Notes: a model not told the origin generated them from the sequence alone. A stretch of 64,000 bases of DNA from Chitinophagales bacterium (GCA_019694955.1 JAIBAX010000012.1:1-64000), one strand, 5' to 3'; shown: positions 9,397-18,788, numbered from the stretch's first letter. A program made the numbers and translations.

Positions 9397-12300
9397 TTAA
9401 CGTATTAAAGTTATATTTCCTTGTTTAATAATTTTTTCTCCATTGGCACATTTGCCTTCGAAATAGTATGCGAAACTATCTCCTACCGCATCCTTGCCTT
9501 TAAATGTACCGTCCCAACCAAAACTTTGGTCATTCGACTCAAACACCTTCTCGCCCCACCTGTTAAAGATAATTAACGTCATACTTTCTAATGGTTGATT
9601 GGACCTCACTTTGTACACATCATTCCTATTGTCGCCATTCGGAGTAAATGCACTTGGCAAAAATAAACTTTCTCCGAAACATTCTAACTGTTTTTTAATA
9701 ATATCTACAAAAATTGAATCTATTCCCTGACAACCCGTAGCATTGGTGACGGTCACATAGTACCAAGTTGGAACATTTACAACAGAAGTTGGGTTGAAAA
9801 TGCTGGAATTTGAAACAATATCTGCCGGCTCCCATTCGTAGGTATAATTTCCTTGCGGTGTTACTTCGGCACCTAATTGAACGGTTGTACCTGCATCCAC
9901 AAGGGTTTGATTTACGGTAGCGTTTACAACCGGATTATCATAAACAACTACTAACGCTGAATCATAATAATTACATGCTACTTGTTCTGTAACGATATGG
10001 AAAGGTATAAATCCGGATTGCGTTTGATTAGTAGTGAACACGCCATCACTATTTGCATCAGGAATCTCTTGCCCGTTCACGATCCAAAACAACTCATAAT
10101 CACCATTAAAGCTAATTTGTACTGCCACATTTCCTTCACCACCGCTACAATAAGCAGCATTTGTAACTGACCAATTTATGATATTAATAGTAGACACAAC
10201 TGAATCTATCTTTTCAAAGCAAGCACCTGATTTCACCATGAAGTAATATGTTTGAACTGGGCTTGTTTGGTTGATGTTCAGTACAGGTTGAGTTGTATCA
10301 ATATTTAATATATTGGAAAAATCACTGGAAGTTGACCATAAATATGTGTAACCTTGTGGAGCATTCGGTTGAATAACAACTGGATTGCCACAGTTTTGTA
10401 CAGAATCAATCAATGTAAAATCGGGAATGGAATCAAAAACACGATATGGAATAGAATCTATATATGTACAGACAATTCCCTTGGTTTCCACTTGAAATAC
10501 AACGTAACCGGATGTTTGCTCATTTATATCTAAAATGCCGTCGCTTCCGGCATCAGGTACCACATTACCATTTATCAACCAATTTAAGTCGTAATTTCCA
10601 TTATAATTGACAATCAACTTAACAAACCCCGAACTGCCTTTGCAATATTCTCCCAACGTTTTATCAAATGAAATTATATTGACATTTACTGTTACAGAAT
10701 CTGTTTTTGAGTAGCAATCCCCAATTTTTATCTTAAAATAGTACTTTTTTGTAGCTACATTTTGTGTAATGTTTAATACTGGAGAACTTAGATTGGCATT
10801 TAAGGTATCTGTGAAATTGCTATTACTAGACCATAAAAACAGTTCTCCCTGCGCATTTACTGGATTGATGGTGATTTCTCTTACACAACTATTGATAACA
10901 TCTTCTAAGTTATAGGTGGCAAAAGTATCCACCACTATAACCTTAACAGAGGCGGTTTGTATACAGGTATCACCTCCTGTCTTGGGTGTTTTTATGGTAA
11001 CCGTATAAGTAGTTGTGGTATCTGGTCGGGCTATTGGATTTTTGATATTTGGGTTGTTCAATCCTGCTGATGGTGTCCATTTGTAAAGATTATTTCCTGT
11101 AATCTGAAGTGGCAATTGTACACCCGAACCGCCATTGCAAATACTGAGTGATGATGGAAGCGTAAATGCAGGTGCATAACTCACCTTTATTACTTTGGTA
11201 ATTTCGTCTGTACATCCATTTACTCCGGTCACTGTTAATATAACACTATACGTACCATCAGTATTATACACATGTCCTGGATTTTGTAAAGTAGAAACGG
11301 TACCATCACCAAACCGCCATCTCCAAGAGGCAATACCAATGGTATCTCTGGATAAATCCGTAAATTGAATGGTATCTGTTTTCTTGATGCAGAGCAACTC
11401 CTGATCATAGGTGAAGTCTGCTTTTATTAATTTCTTTTGAACACGCACTGTTTTTGTTAATGTGTCGGCACATGGGAGTCCTTTGTTTACTATTAATGTC
11501 ACCTGATAGGATCCTGTGTCCGGAAAGGTATGACTTGGGTTAATAGTAGTATTGATGGCACTACCATCGCCGAAATTCCATTCGTACGTAATACCGCCAA
11601 TAGAGGAATTGATAAACTGAACGGTATTAGAACGACACTCCGGATCTGGTGCTGTGAACCTTGCTTCTACGACTGGATTACAATTAGCAATATTGAATTG
11701 GAAATCGCGCTTGGTCTCTCCTATTAGCACGCCATTTCTATACTCTTCTACGCAAACACCCACAACAAACTGTCCTTCAGTATTGGGCGTTCCTGTCAAC
11801 AATCCTGTTTTAGAATCAATAGCTAGCGGGACGCCTCCTAAAATATTACTCAATGAATATGGCGGACTAAATTGAACTTCATTAAAAGGTGGAGATGTAG
11901 GGGATTCTGCTGTTGGGTCGAAAGTAGAACCTCCTTCGAATGGTGTACACAGTTTATATACTAAACTATCCCCATCTGGATCTATTGCGGAATGGTCAAA
12001 TATAATAGGTCGATTGGCACAGATAGCCACGGGAGGAAAGTTTCTATATACTGGATTTCCATTAGAACCGATACCGGAATTTGTGCCCGGTATTTTACAA
12101 TAATAGGTGCCGCCGACGTCACCGGGAATTTCTATATTTAATATCGTATTATTTCTGCAACAACGCTCATAAGATAAAATATACCCATTTTCTGCCGGAT
12201 TCAAAGTAAGTGTTGTCTTGTACTCTACCCGTTCCACACAAACATCTGGAGGTGCTACTAAACATGGGTCGTTTAATTGTACAGGAATTGTATCAAAGGG

Positions 12301-12543
12301 AGGCAGACTAACAAATATACTTCCTAAATATGTGCCGTCGCCACCATCAAAAATATTAATTTTCGCCGGGTTATCAAAAGGAGGAACGCCCAGAAAGCAA
12401 TCACGATACACCTTAAGTGATATTTCATAACGATTATTCCCTAAATCCTTATAATTCATCTCACCACCAACAATATGTGTCGCATGAAGCCTTAAAACGG
12501 GCATTAAAGCAACTAAAATTATAAGGAATAATAACTTTCTCAC
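9397..12543 (-). CDS. Giant PKD-domain surface protein with T9SS type-B C-terminal sorting domain
   Basis: A 1048-aa exported protein. The signal peptide covers about residues 1-21 (ends LHA, followed by THIVGGEM, a common start of mature proteins of this kind). Two PKD domains are visible around residues 290-460 (each with the WxFGDG motif: YEWNFGDG, WRWRFGDG), followed by several Ig-like/SprB-like repeats with recurring phrases such as NYDLNWLINGNVVPDA and DYELFWIVNGQEIPDA. The last ~90 residues (FLPSAFTPNGDNRNDVY to the end) are the gliding-motility-associated type-B sorting domain, which sends proteins through the type IX system. The adjacent PorP/SprF-like gene fits the known pairing of type-B cargo with a dedicated PorP/SprF partner. 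Probably cell-surface or secreted; adhesion is the likeliest role but is inferred. Confidence 0.92.
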   Translation of the reverse strand: MRKLLFLIILVALMPVLRLHATHIVGGEMNYKDLGNNRYEISLKVYRDCFLGVPPFDNPAKINIFDGGDGTYLGSIFVSLPPFDTIPVQLNDPCLVAPPDVCVERVEYKTTLTLNPAENGYILSYERCCRNNTILNIEIPGDVGGTYYCKIPGTNSGIGSNGNPVYRNFPPVAICANRPIIFDHSAIDPDGDSLVYKLCTPFEGGSTFDPTAESPTSPPFNEVQFSPPYSLSNILGGVPLAIDSKTGLLTGTPNTEGQFVVGVCVEEYRNGVLIGETKRDFQFNIANCNPVVEARFTAPDPECRSNTVQFINSSIGGITYEWNFGDGSAINTTINPSHTFPDTGSYQVTLIVNKGLPCADTLTKTVRVQKKLIKADFTYDQELLCIKKTDTIQFTDLSRDTIGIASWRWRFGDGTVSTLQNPGHVYNTDGTYSVILTVTGVNGCTDEITKVIKVSYAPAFTLPSSLSICNGGSGVQLPLQITGNNLYKWTPSAGLNNPNIKNPIARPDTTTTYTVTIKTPKTGGDTCIQTASVKVIVVDTFATYNLEDVINSCVREITINPVNAQGELFLWSSNSNFTDTLNANLSSPVLNITQNVATKKYYFKIKIGDCYSKTDSVTVNVNIISFDKTLGEYCKGSSGFVKLIVNYNGNYDLNWLINGNVVPDAGSDGILDINEQTSGYVVFQVETKGIVCTYIDSIPYRVFDSIPDFTLIDSVQNCGNPVVIQPNAPQGYTYLWSTSSDFSNILNIDTTQPVLNINQTSPVQTYYFMVKSGACFEKIDSVVSTINIINWSVTNAAYCSGGEGNVAVQISFNGDYELFWIVNGQEIPDANSDGVFTTNQTQSGFIPFHIVTEQVACNYYDSALVVVYDNPVVNATVNQTLVDAGTTVQLGAEVTPQGNYTYEWEPADIVSNSSIFNPTSVVNVPTWYYVTVTNATGCQGIDSIFVDIIKKQLECFGESLFLPSAFTPNGDNRNDVYKVRSNQPLESMTLIIFNRWGEKVFESNDQSFGWDGTFKGKDAVGDSFAYYFEGKCANGEKIIKQGNITLIR

Positions 12544-12664
12544 TTGGTTAAATATTATTTAGTTAAATAACTCGATAAATGTAGTATTTTTTTACAAAAT
12601 AACATCACCAAACCTTAACATTTATACTAAAGCAATATTTTTTTAATTTGGAGGCAGATTTACT

Positions 12665-12672
12665 TACTTTTG
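12665..12672 (+). promoter_or_regulatory. -7 element abutting the prfC start
   Basis: TACTTTTG fits TAnnTTTG. Its last G is only 9 bp before the A of the prfC ATG at 12681, so the predicted mRNA has a leader of a few nucleotides at most. A TTTG at 12647-12650 could be the -33 element but is somewhat close. Confidence 0.65.
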
Positions 12673-12680
12673 CGCTTCTT

Positions 12681-14270
12681 ATGGCAGATATAAAAAACGA
12701 AATTAGTAAAAGGAAAACCTTTGCAATCATCAGTCACCCGGATGCGGGTAAGACCACTTTAACAGAAAAATTTCTTCTTTATGGTGGCGCTATTCAAACT
12801 GCCGGTGCGGTAAAATCTAATAAAATTAAGAAGTCTGCAACTTCCGACTTTATGGAAATTGAACGTCAAAGAGGAATCTCTGTGGCTACTTCTGTTATGA
12901 CATTCGAATTCAAGGGCATGTTAATCAATTTGCTCGACACACCCGGCCACAAGGATTTTGCGGAAGATACTTATCGGACATTAACGGCTGTTGATAGTGT
13001 GATTCTAGTAATAGATTGTGTAAAAGGCGTTGAAGAGCAAACGGAAAAACTGATGGAGGTATGCCGCATGCGGGATACTCCCGTAATTGTTTTTGTCAAC
13101 AAATTGGATCGAGACGGAAAGGATCCTTTTGACCTAATGGATGAAATTGAAGCGAAATTAGACATACGACTACATCCCTTAAGTTGGCCGATCAACCGCG
13201 GTCCATTTTTTAAAGGGGTATACAATATTTTTGACCGAAACCTGAACCTATTCAGGGCCAGTTCCCAAAAAGTTGAAGAAGAATATGTCTCTATCTCCAA
13301 TTTGGACAATGAAGAATTGGATCGCCAGATAGGCAGAGATGCAGACCAATTGCGGACAGATATCGAATTGATAGAAGGAGTATATGGCGATTTTGATACA
13401 AGCACCTATTTATCCGGTAAAATTGCGCCTGTCTTCTTTGGCAGCGCCATTAATAATTTCGGAGTGAGGGAATTGTTGGAAACTTTTATTAGGATTGCAC
13501 CCAACCCCCGCCCACGATATACCGACACCAGATTGGTGGAACCGGAAGAGAAAAAATTCTCTGGTTTTATCTTTAAAATCCATGCTAATATAGACCCTAA
13601 CCACAGAAACAGGATTGCCTTTTTAAGAATCTGTTCAGGTGTGTTTGAGCGGAATAAATTTTATAAACATGTACGACTCGATAAAGAAATGCGGTTTAGC
13701 AGCCCTGCAACATTTATGGCTTCCGAAAAAAATATTATTGATGAAGCATACCCCGGCGATGTAATTGGTTTGTACGACACTGGCAATTTTAAGATTGGCG
13801 ACACACTTACAGAAGGTGAAAAAATGACTTATAAGGGTATTCCAAGCTTTTCTCCTGAAATATTTAGGGAACTAATTAACAAAGACCCTATGAAAACCAA
13901 GCAGTTAGAAAAAGGAATCATGCAACTCACAGAAGAAGGGGTGGCGCAGGTGTTCACCATATTACATGGAAGCACCAAAATCATCGGTACGGTGGGTGAC
14001 TTACAATTTGATGTCATTCAATACCGCCTTAAAAATGAATACGGCGCTTCCGCTGAGTTTAGACCCATCAACTATTACAAGGCTTGCTGGATAACCGCCG
14101 AAGATCCCACTGAGATGAACAATTTCATTCGCACTAAAGCCAATTATATGGCATACGATAGAGAAAATAATCCTGTTTTTCTTGCATCTTCTGAATGGAT
14201 ATTGAAACTTACGCAACAGGACTACCCTGCCATCCAATTTCATTTTTCCTCAGAATTTAAAACAGACTGA
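12681..14270 (+). CDS. prfC: Peptide chain release factor 3 (RF3 GTPase)
   Basis: RF3 is the GTPase that removes RF1/RF2 from the ribosome after peptide release. The product (529 aa) shows the translational-GTPase motifs: P-loop [13 protein letters not shown], switch I/II region [12 protein letters not shown] and [14 protein letters not shown], and NKLDRDG for guanine recognition, followed by domain II and the RF3-specific C-terminal domain ([18 protein letters not shown]). I chose the ATG at 12681 over an upstream in-frame TTG (12648) because the TAnnTTTG promoter box lies between them and [21 protein letters not shown] aligns with known RF3 N-termini. The stop codon overlaps the next ATG by one base (TGATG), implying translational coupling. 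Confidence 0.95.
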   Translation: MADIKNEISKRKTFAIISHPDAGKTTLTEKFLLYGGAIQTAGAVKSNKIKKSATSDFMEIERQRGISVATSVMTFEFKGMLINLLDTPGHKDFAEDTYRTLTAVDSVILVIDCVKGVEEQTEKLMEVCRMRDTPVIVFVNKLDRDGKDPFDLMDEIEAKLDIRLHPLSWPINRGPFFKGVYNIFDRNLNLFRASSQKVEEEYVSISNLDNEELDRQIGRDADQLRTDIELIEGVYGDFDTSTYLSGKIAPVFFGSAINNFGVRELLETFIRIAPNPRPRYTDTRLVEPEEKKFSGFIFKIHANIDPNHRNRIAFLRICSGVFERNKFYKHVRLDKEMRFSSPATFMASEKNIIDEAYPGDVIGLYDTGNFKIGDTLTEGEKMTYKGIPSFSPEIFRELINKDPMKTKQLEKGIMQLTEEGVAQVFTILHGSTKIIGTVGDLQFDVIQYRLKNEYGASAEFRPINYYKACWITAEDPTEMNNFIRTKANYMAYDRENNPVFLASSEWILKLTQQDYPAIQFHFSSEFKTD

Positions 14271-14695
14271 TGAACGAACGTGTATTGCTTTTAAGGGAAA
14301 AAATTGGAGAAGATATTACGCATTTTTCCGTATCACCATTTGCAAGGTGGATGGGTGGAACTTTGTTAGAAGTGGATGAAGGCTATGTAAAAATAGCCAT
14401 CAAAATCCGCAAAGAAATGTGTAATCCTATGGATATTCTTCATGGTGGCGTGGCGTCCGCTTTCATGGACGAACTCATGGGTTGGGGAATATTTCTGCTA
14501 AATCGCTCCACTCGGTTTACCACCATAAACCTACATGTCGAGTTTCTTGCGACGGTAAAAAATGATGAAGAAATCTTTGTGGAATCCAAGGTAATTCGAG
14601 CAGGAAAGAAAATCGTTTTCAATGAGGCTAAAATTATTTCCGGCAGTGGCAAAATAGCTGCAAAAAGTACTTCTTCCTTCTGCGCTGTCGATTAA
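14270..14695 (+). CDS. PaaI-type hotdog thioesterase
   Basis: A 141-aa single hotdog domain of the PaaI/YiiD type that hydrolyses acyl-CoA thioesters. Visible markers are the family core NPMDILHGGVASAFMDELMGW (helix with His-Gly-Gly), followed by the strand TTINLHVEFLATV and the KSTSSFCAVD end. Active-site positions of this family (Asn and Asp near HGG) are in place. The substrate cannot be read from the sequence. It overlaps prfC by one nucleotide and is translated from the same mRNA. It converges on the DUF445 gene with 7 bp between stops. Confidence 0.88.
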   Translation: MNERVLLLREKIGEDITHFSVSPFARWMGGTLLEVDEGYVKIAIKIRKEMCNPMDILHGGVASAFMDELMGWGIFLLNRSTRFTTINLHVEFLATVKNDEEIFVESKVIRAGKKIVFNEAKIISGSGKIAAKSTSSFCAVD

Positions 14696-14702
14696 TTCAC
14701 AC

Positions 14703-15929
14703 CTACTGAACCCCAAATACCAGCAATAGCTGAATCAATCCGGCAACGCCGCCTAAGACTGCTCCAACCAATATTAATATCCATTCATCCTCTTGAAAAA
14801 CAGGGCGAAGCACTCCAACGAACTCATCAGGCGACAATGAGCGAAGTTTATTGCTTATGGAATTTTTCAAATCAAAGGCTTCATCTGTGTATGATTCAAT
14901 GCTTTTAAGGGAATCAGGAAGCTCCTTAACAAAAGTTCTGATTACTTTTCCTTTCAGGCTAAGGTACTTTTTTGTTCCAATAGATAACGTGATAAGTGGC
15001 TTTGCGTTGCCAAAACCACTATCGATGGCTAGATGAATGTTTCGCTCGATAACATCCAACAGTTTATAAGAAGTTGGCCCATTGAGTAAGGCTTCGAAAA
15101 CATTTTGAGCATTCAGGACTTCTTCAGCCATAATTTTACCATACTCATCAGATACCTCCGGTTGCCTTTTGATGAAAAGTCCCTGAATGTTCCAAAAGAG
15201 GAATTTTCTTGGTGTGGCAGGTTCAAAGATTAACTTTAGCGCCAGCCAGTTGGTGGCATATCCTACCAACACCCCAAAAAATGGCAACACCCAATTTCCT
15301 TTGTAGAAATACCAAATTACGGCCTGTATTAATCCGAACAACATGCCAAAATACCAACCGGAATGTTCGATAAAGCGAAACTCATTTTTCCCACACCGCA
15401 GAAATATCTCGTTCATAAGTTTTTTATCCTTCAGCAAAGCGGCGACAACCATTTGCTTAAAATCTATGAGGTCGTGGATATTATTCTGTATATCTTTGAA
15501 CATTTCTTCGATAACAGTAGGGAGTTCCCGTTCCACACGATCATAAATTTGCTTTTTTATGTTGATAGGAATCCGCTCCCAAACGGCAGGTGCTTCCTCC
15601 CTCATGATCAGATGAACGATGTTTTCAGTAGTTTTCTGCAAGGCAGGCTCCATGATTTTCCTAACTTTCTGCGGATCTAACTGCTTAAATAAATCATCTA
15701 CATTTATCAACTTTGACATCAGCATATCTACTGTCAAACCGGCCATTTTTGGCGCTTTTGCAGGAATGATACCTTGCCAACCTAGATATATTTTTTTGAT
15801 GCCGAAAAATTCAATAGGATTAAAAGTCATCCAAATGGCCACCCAGTTGGTAAACCAACCAATGAAACCACTGATAAGTGGAATGGAGACATACTGCAGA
15901 ATTTCTATGGTTTGCGTACTAATGGACAT
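14703..15929 (-). CDS. DUF445 family membrane protein
   Basis: The N-terminus (YVSIPLISGFIGWFTNWVAIWMTFNP) and the repeated form later (FFGVLVGYATNWLALKLIFEPATP) are the two hallmark DUF445 segments, each a hydrophobic stretch ending in TNWxAxxxxFxP. A final membrane helix (WILILVGAVLGGVAGLIQLLLVF) ends the protein. The region between is soluble and helical. The biochemical role of DUF445 proteins is not established. The longest frame begins at 16052, but the extra 41 residues are not family-like, so I place the start at the Met at 15929 (MSISTQTIEIL), giving 408 aa, the usual length. Confidence 0.85.
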   Translation of the reverse strand: MSISTQTIEILQYVSIPLISGFIGWFTNWVAIWMTFNPIEFFGIKKIYLGWQGIIPAKAPKMAGLTVDMLMSKLINVDDLFKQLDPQKVRKIMEPALQKTTENIVHLIMREEAPAVWERIPINIKKQIYDRVERELPTVIEEMFKDIQNNIHDLIDFKQMVVAALLKDKKLMNEIFLRCGKNEFRFIEHSGWYFGMLFGLIQAVIWYFYKGNWVLPFFGVLVGYATNWLALKLIFEPATPRKFLFWNIQGLFIKRQPEVSDEYGKIMAEEVLNAQNVFEALLNGPTSYKLLDVIERNIHLAIDSGFGNAKPLITLSIGTKKYLSLKGKVIRTFVKELPDSLKSIESYTDEAFDLKNSISNKLRSLSPDEFVGVLRPVFQEDEWILILVGAVLGGVAGLIQLLLVFGVQ

Positions 15930-16081
15930 TTCAAATTGTTGGAAGTACACAAAATAAGGTTTTTTTGAAAAACCTCCTAATTTCAAATAAAAAATAGCTG
16001 TTCTAAGGTCTGCTATATTTTTATCCCAGATTAGATTTTCATATTGTTGCAATGCGTTTGGTATGAATGATTACTGTCTTT

Positions 16082-16142
16082 GAGCCTGAAGGCTCCGATA
16101 GCATTCGGAGGCTTCACCGATTTTTACCTAACGGCTAAAATC
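16082..16142. repeat. Cluster of three short hairpins between divergent genes
   Basis: Three overlapping inverted repeats occur in 60 bp: GAGCC-TGAA-GGCTC (16082-16095), CTCCGA-TAGCAT-TCGGAG (16093-16110) and GATTTTTA with TAAAATC (16119-16142). There is no T-run to make any of them a clean terminator. They look like the remains of a REP-type palindromic element, but I have only this one copy. Confidence 0.45.
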
Positions 16143-16258
16143 TGTATTTCCGAGTAAATATGACTTTTTTTTGCACTTTCCTATTGCTCAGGGTGCATAA
16201 CTTTTTATTGTTATCTGTCATTAAATGATTTTTTTTACTACTTTTAATCTAAAAAAGA

Positions 16259-16810
16259 ATGAACGATTTAATAGACCATATTTCTCCATTTGACCTACCA
16301 ATGAAGTCAAAAAAGATTGTCGGTTCAGCAGTAAATGCGGGTTTTATTACAGGTTTGGCGATGATAGCCTATACCCTAATTGTAAACATTTCCGGCTTTC
16401 AATATGAACAAGGAATACAATGGCTGGGTTTGTTGCCATTGATATGTATCAGCACTTATTTTGCAATGAAGTTCCGACAATCAACTGAGCCGTCAGGCTA
16501 CCTTACTTTTGGTCAGGGCTTTAAGTACATTTTATATTGTATTGTAGTGTCTTCGATAATTTCGACGCTTTTTTTCTTTATTTATATAAGTTTTATTGAT
16601 ACAGAATATGTATCCGGTCTTTTGGAGGCTACTAAGGAAAGACTGGCGAAAAAAGGTATGGAACCTGAACAAATTAGTGCCAGTATTGAAATGATGAAAA
16701 AATTCACTTCCCCGATAAAAATGTGTTTGATGGGTTTAATTTCTAGTTTTTTAACGGGGGCAATATTAGGACTAATTGTTGGCGCCATCATACGTAAAGA
16801 GCCGAAATAA
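16259..16810 (+). CDS. DUF4199 domain-containing membrane protein
   Basis: A 183-aa integral membrane protein with four predicted helices: about residues 25-45, 55-70, 90-115 and 155-178. The arrangement, the loop DPTG-like LTFGQGFKYILYCIVVSSIIS between helices 2 and 3, and the closing GLIVGAIIRKEPK are typical of DUF4199, a family common in Bacteroidota with no known activity. It is preceded by a weak -7-like box (TACTTTTA about 20 bp upstream) and followed after 61 bp by a separate promoter for the next gene, so it is likely monocistronic. Confidence 0.85.
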   Translation: MNDLIDHISPFDLPMKSKKIVGSAVNAGFITGLAMIAYTLIVNISGFQYEQGIQWLGLLPLICISTYFAMKFRQSTEPSGYLTFGQGFKYILYCIVVSSIISTLFFFIYISFIDTEYVSGLLEATKERLAKKGMEPEQISASIEMMKKFTSPIKMCLMGLISSFLTGAILGLIVGAIIRKEPK

Positions 16811-16845
16811 TTTAGTGATTTGAAATTAGAATTAGAAAATAACGC

Positions 16846-16853
16846 TATCTTCG
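16846..16853 (+). promoter_or_regulatory. Probable -7 element for the gene at 16872
   Basis: TATCTTCG differs from TAnnTTTG at one position; a TTTG at 16819-16822 lies about 23 bp upstream. Predicted leader is about 12-15 nt. Confidence 0.45.
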
Positions 16854-16871
16854 TGACATTAATTTAACATC

Positions 16872-17315
16872 ATGCTTGAGGAAATATTTAAGAATATAGA
16901 ACAGTCGATAAAAAGTCAGATGGAGGAGAAATTTGGCTTGAGTAAGGAACAATCCAACCAAAGTACGTCTATCATCAATGAAGAAATCAAAAACACCATC
17001 ATGGAAGCCTTTTCTAAAGGTAACTTTCAAGAGTTGATGTCGAGTGTAACTTCATCTGTAGAAAATAATCCCATCATACAAAAACTGAATACCACCATCG
17101 TTCCGCAATTGGTGGAGAAAGTTGGGCTTTCACAGGAAATGGCGCAGAAAGTCAAGGACTTTTCGCTAGTAACCATATTTGAAAATATAAAAACGGAGTT
17201 CACCAATGAGCAAGGAGGTTTTGATTTGTCGAAGGTTTTAGGGAAATTAAACCTTGGCGGTATACCTGGGGCACAAAATTTGCTGGAATCATTTAGTAAA
17301 ATATTTAATAAATAA
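16872..17315 (+). CDS. Small helical protein of unknown function (147 aa)
   Basis: The sequence MLEEIFKNIEQSIKSQMEEKFGLSKEQ suggests an amphipathic helical fold with two similar segments, each having a 'GLS..(M/Q)..K' helix-turn (residues about 22-30 and 85-95). The C-terminus is Gly/Leu-rich (LGKLNLGGIPGAQNLLESF), recalling DUF937/DUF2780-like proteins, but I cannot assign a family. There is no signal peptide. It sits 12 nt upstream of the YegP-like gene and is probably co-transcribed with it. Confidence 0.7.
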   Translation: MLEEIFKNIEQSIKSQMEEKFGLSKEQSNQSTSIINEEIKNTIMEAFSKGNFQELMSSVTSSVENNPIIQKLNTTIVPQLVEKVGLSQEMAQKVKDFSLVTIFENIKTEFTNEQGGFDLSKVLGKLNLGGIPGAQNLLESFSKIFNK

Positions 17316-17327
17316 AATTTTTAAACA

Positions 17328-17660
17328 ATGGGAAAGTTTTTAGTAACAACACGTAAAAATGGAGAATTTCAGTTTTCTTTAAAAGCCAGTAATGGTCAAG
17401 AAATATTGGGAAGTGAAGGCTATACAACAAAAGCAGCCTGCCTAAACGGCATCGAATCTGTAAAGAAAAATTCACAAGATGAAGCACGTTTTGAGAAATT
17501 AACCTCAAAGAACGAAAAATACTACTTTAACTTAAAAGCCAGCAATGGTCAGATTATCGGCACTAGTGAAATGTACGAATCAGAAGCAGCGAGAAACAAT
17601 GGCATTGCTTCTGTTATGAAAAATGCTGCGGATGCTTCTGTGGAAGATCAGACGGCGTAA
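17328..17660 (+). CDS. YegP-like DUF1508 protein with two tandem domains
   Basis: A 110-aa protein made of two copies of the DUF1508 unit: residues 1-50 (FLVTTRKNGEFQFSLKASNG, then GYTTKAACLNGIESVKKN) and 55-105 (KNEKYYFNLKASNGQIIGTS, then EAARNNGIASVMKN). The repeated F-x-LKASNGQ-I and NGI-SV-KN motifs identify the family, which is widespread and of unknown role. It is the last gene before the CRISPR leader. Confidence 0.9.
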   Translation: MGKFLVTTRKNGEFQFSLKASNGQEILGSEGYTTKAACLNGIESVKKNSQDEARFEKLTSKNEKYYFNLKASNGQIIGTSEMYESEAARNNGIASVMKNAADASVEDQTA

Positions 17661-17791
17661 AAACTTGGGCGAGTTATCAAATTTTCAAAAATATTAACAA
17701 AAAACAGATTGAGTTTTAGAAGAAAATGGCGAGTCAAAATGTTAAAAAACGCTGTAACTTATTGTAAATAAGTTTATTACAAAAAGTTGCG
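17661..17791 (+). promoter_or_regulatory. Probable CRISPR leader
   Basis: 131 bp of AT-rich non-coding sequence between the YegP-like gene and the first repeat. The opposite end of the array carries the degenerate repeat, which places the leader on this side and the transcript on the plus strand. A small inverted repeat (TTGTAA at about 17763, TTACAA at about 17777) lies just upstream of repeat 1. No anti-repeat resembling a tracrRNA is visible. Confidence 0.6.
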
Positions 17792-18656
17792 GTTAGAGAT
17801 ACCATTTAAAGAATATAGGATTGCGACTTTGTCATGCCAATATATCTTCAAACTCTGTTTCGTTAGAGATACCATTTAAAGAATATAGGATTGCGACAGA
17901 ATATAACATACAAATTTCTTTTAGTTCATCAGAAAGTTAGAGATACCATTTAAAGAATATAGGATTGCGACTCCAAATCGTCAAAATCTGGTACGCCTTC
18001 CGGAATGTTAGAGATACCATTTAAAGAATATAGGATTGCGACTTTTTTGTCCTTGACCAATTCTAGTCCAAGTTTGTGTTAGAGATACCATTTAAAGAAT
18101 ATAGGATTGCGACTCTAGTCTGGTTAATATTAAACTTTGTATATAGTTAGAGATACCATTTAAAGAATATAGGATTGCGACAAATTCCACTTTCCATCTT
18201 TTAAACAGAGAAGGAGTTAGAGATACCATTTAAAGAATATAGGATTGCGACTGAATTGTGTGCTGTATTCTGTTAAGCCAGACTGGGTTAGAGATACCAT
18301 TTAAAGAATATAGGATTGCGACAATTTTTTGCAAACTCATACTCTTTTTTAAAATTTGGTTAGAGATACCATTTAAAGAATATAGGATTGCGACTTATTA
18401 TGTTTCCTGATTTTGGAGAAAATACAACTGTTAGAGATACCATTTAAAGAATATAGGATTGCGACGCATATATTGCCGAGAATTGGTGATTTTCAATGGA
18501 TTGTTAGAGATACCATTTAAAGAATATAGGATTGCGACTTAAAAATTTTAAACCCTTGGTCCGTCTGGGGGTTAGAGATACCATTTAAAGAATATAGGAT
18601 TGCGACACATAATAATGTTTGTCAACATCATTTGAAAATAAGTTAGAAATACCATT
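17792..18656 (+). CRISPR. CRISPR array: 12 intact 36-bp repeats, 12 spacers, truncated 13th repeat
   Basis: The 36-bp repeat begins GTTAGAGATACC and ends ATAGGATTGCGAC and is identical at 17792, 17862, 17936, 18007, 18078, 18146, 18216, 18287, 18359, 18430, 18503 and 18571. Spacers are 32-38 nt (34, 38, 35, 35, 32, 34, 35, 36, 35, 37, 32, 35), all different. A 13th copy at 18642-18656 retains only its first 15 bases with one substitution (GTTAGAAATACCATT). The repeat ends in ATTGCGAC, comparable to the 8-nt ATTGAAAC handle left by Cas6 in type I-B and type III systems, and the 35-nt spacers fit a class 1 type. That typing is inference. No cas gene is present within the window on either side, so any processing proteins must be encoded elsewhere. 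Confidence 0.97.
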
Positions 18657-18665
18657 CCTTGTGCT

Positions 18666-18788
18666 CTTCGACATGTTAAGCGACAGCGCATGTCGAAGAA
18701 GTAACGTTGGGGATTTGCAATCCCAGTACAGTAAAGTTTATCGAGAAGATGTAAAATTGGAGGCTGTTGAAGCGGATTACAAATCCGC
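18666..18788. repeat. REP-like palindrome cluster next to the CRISPR end
   Basis: Three perfect palindromic stems lie in 123 bp: CTTCGACATG with CATGTCGAAG (18666-18698, 13-nt loop), GGGATT-TGC-AATCCC (18710-18724) and GCGGATT-ACA-AATCCGC (18772-18788). A further ACATGTCGA at about 18818 repeats the first arm. GGATTTGCAATCC- and GCGGATTxxAATCCGC-type hairpins are characteristic of REP/BIME elements mobilised by RAYT transposases in Bacteroidota. No transposase gene is present. The open frame at 18619-18885 across this region is spurious. Confidence 0.7.

Noticed and set aside
17661-17791. Possible tracrRNA beside the CRISPR array
   Set aside because: I compared the gap with the repeat and saw no anti-repeat; the short inverted repeat near 17763-17782 is unrelated to the repeat sequence.
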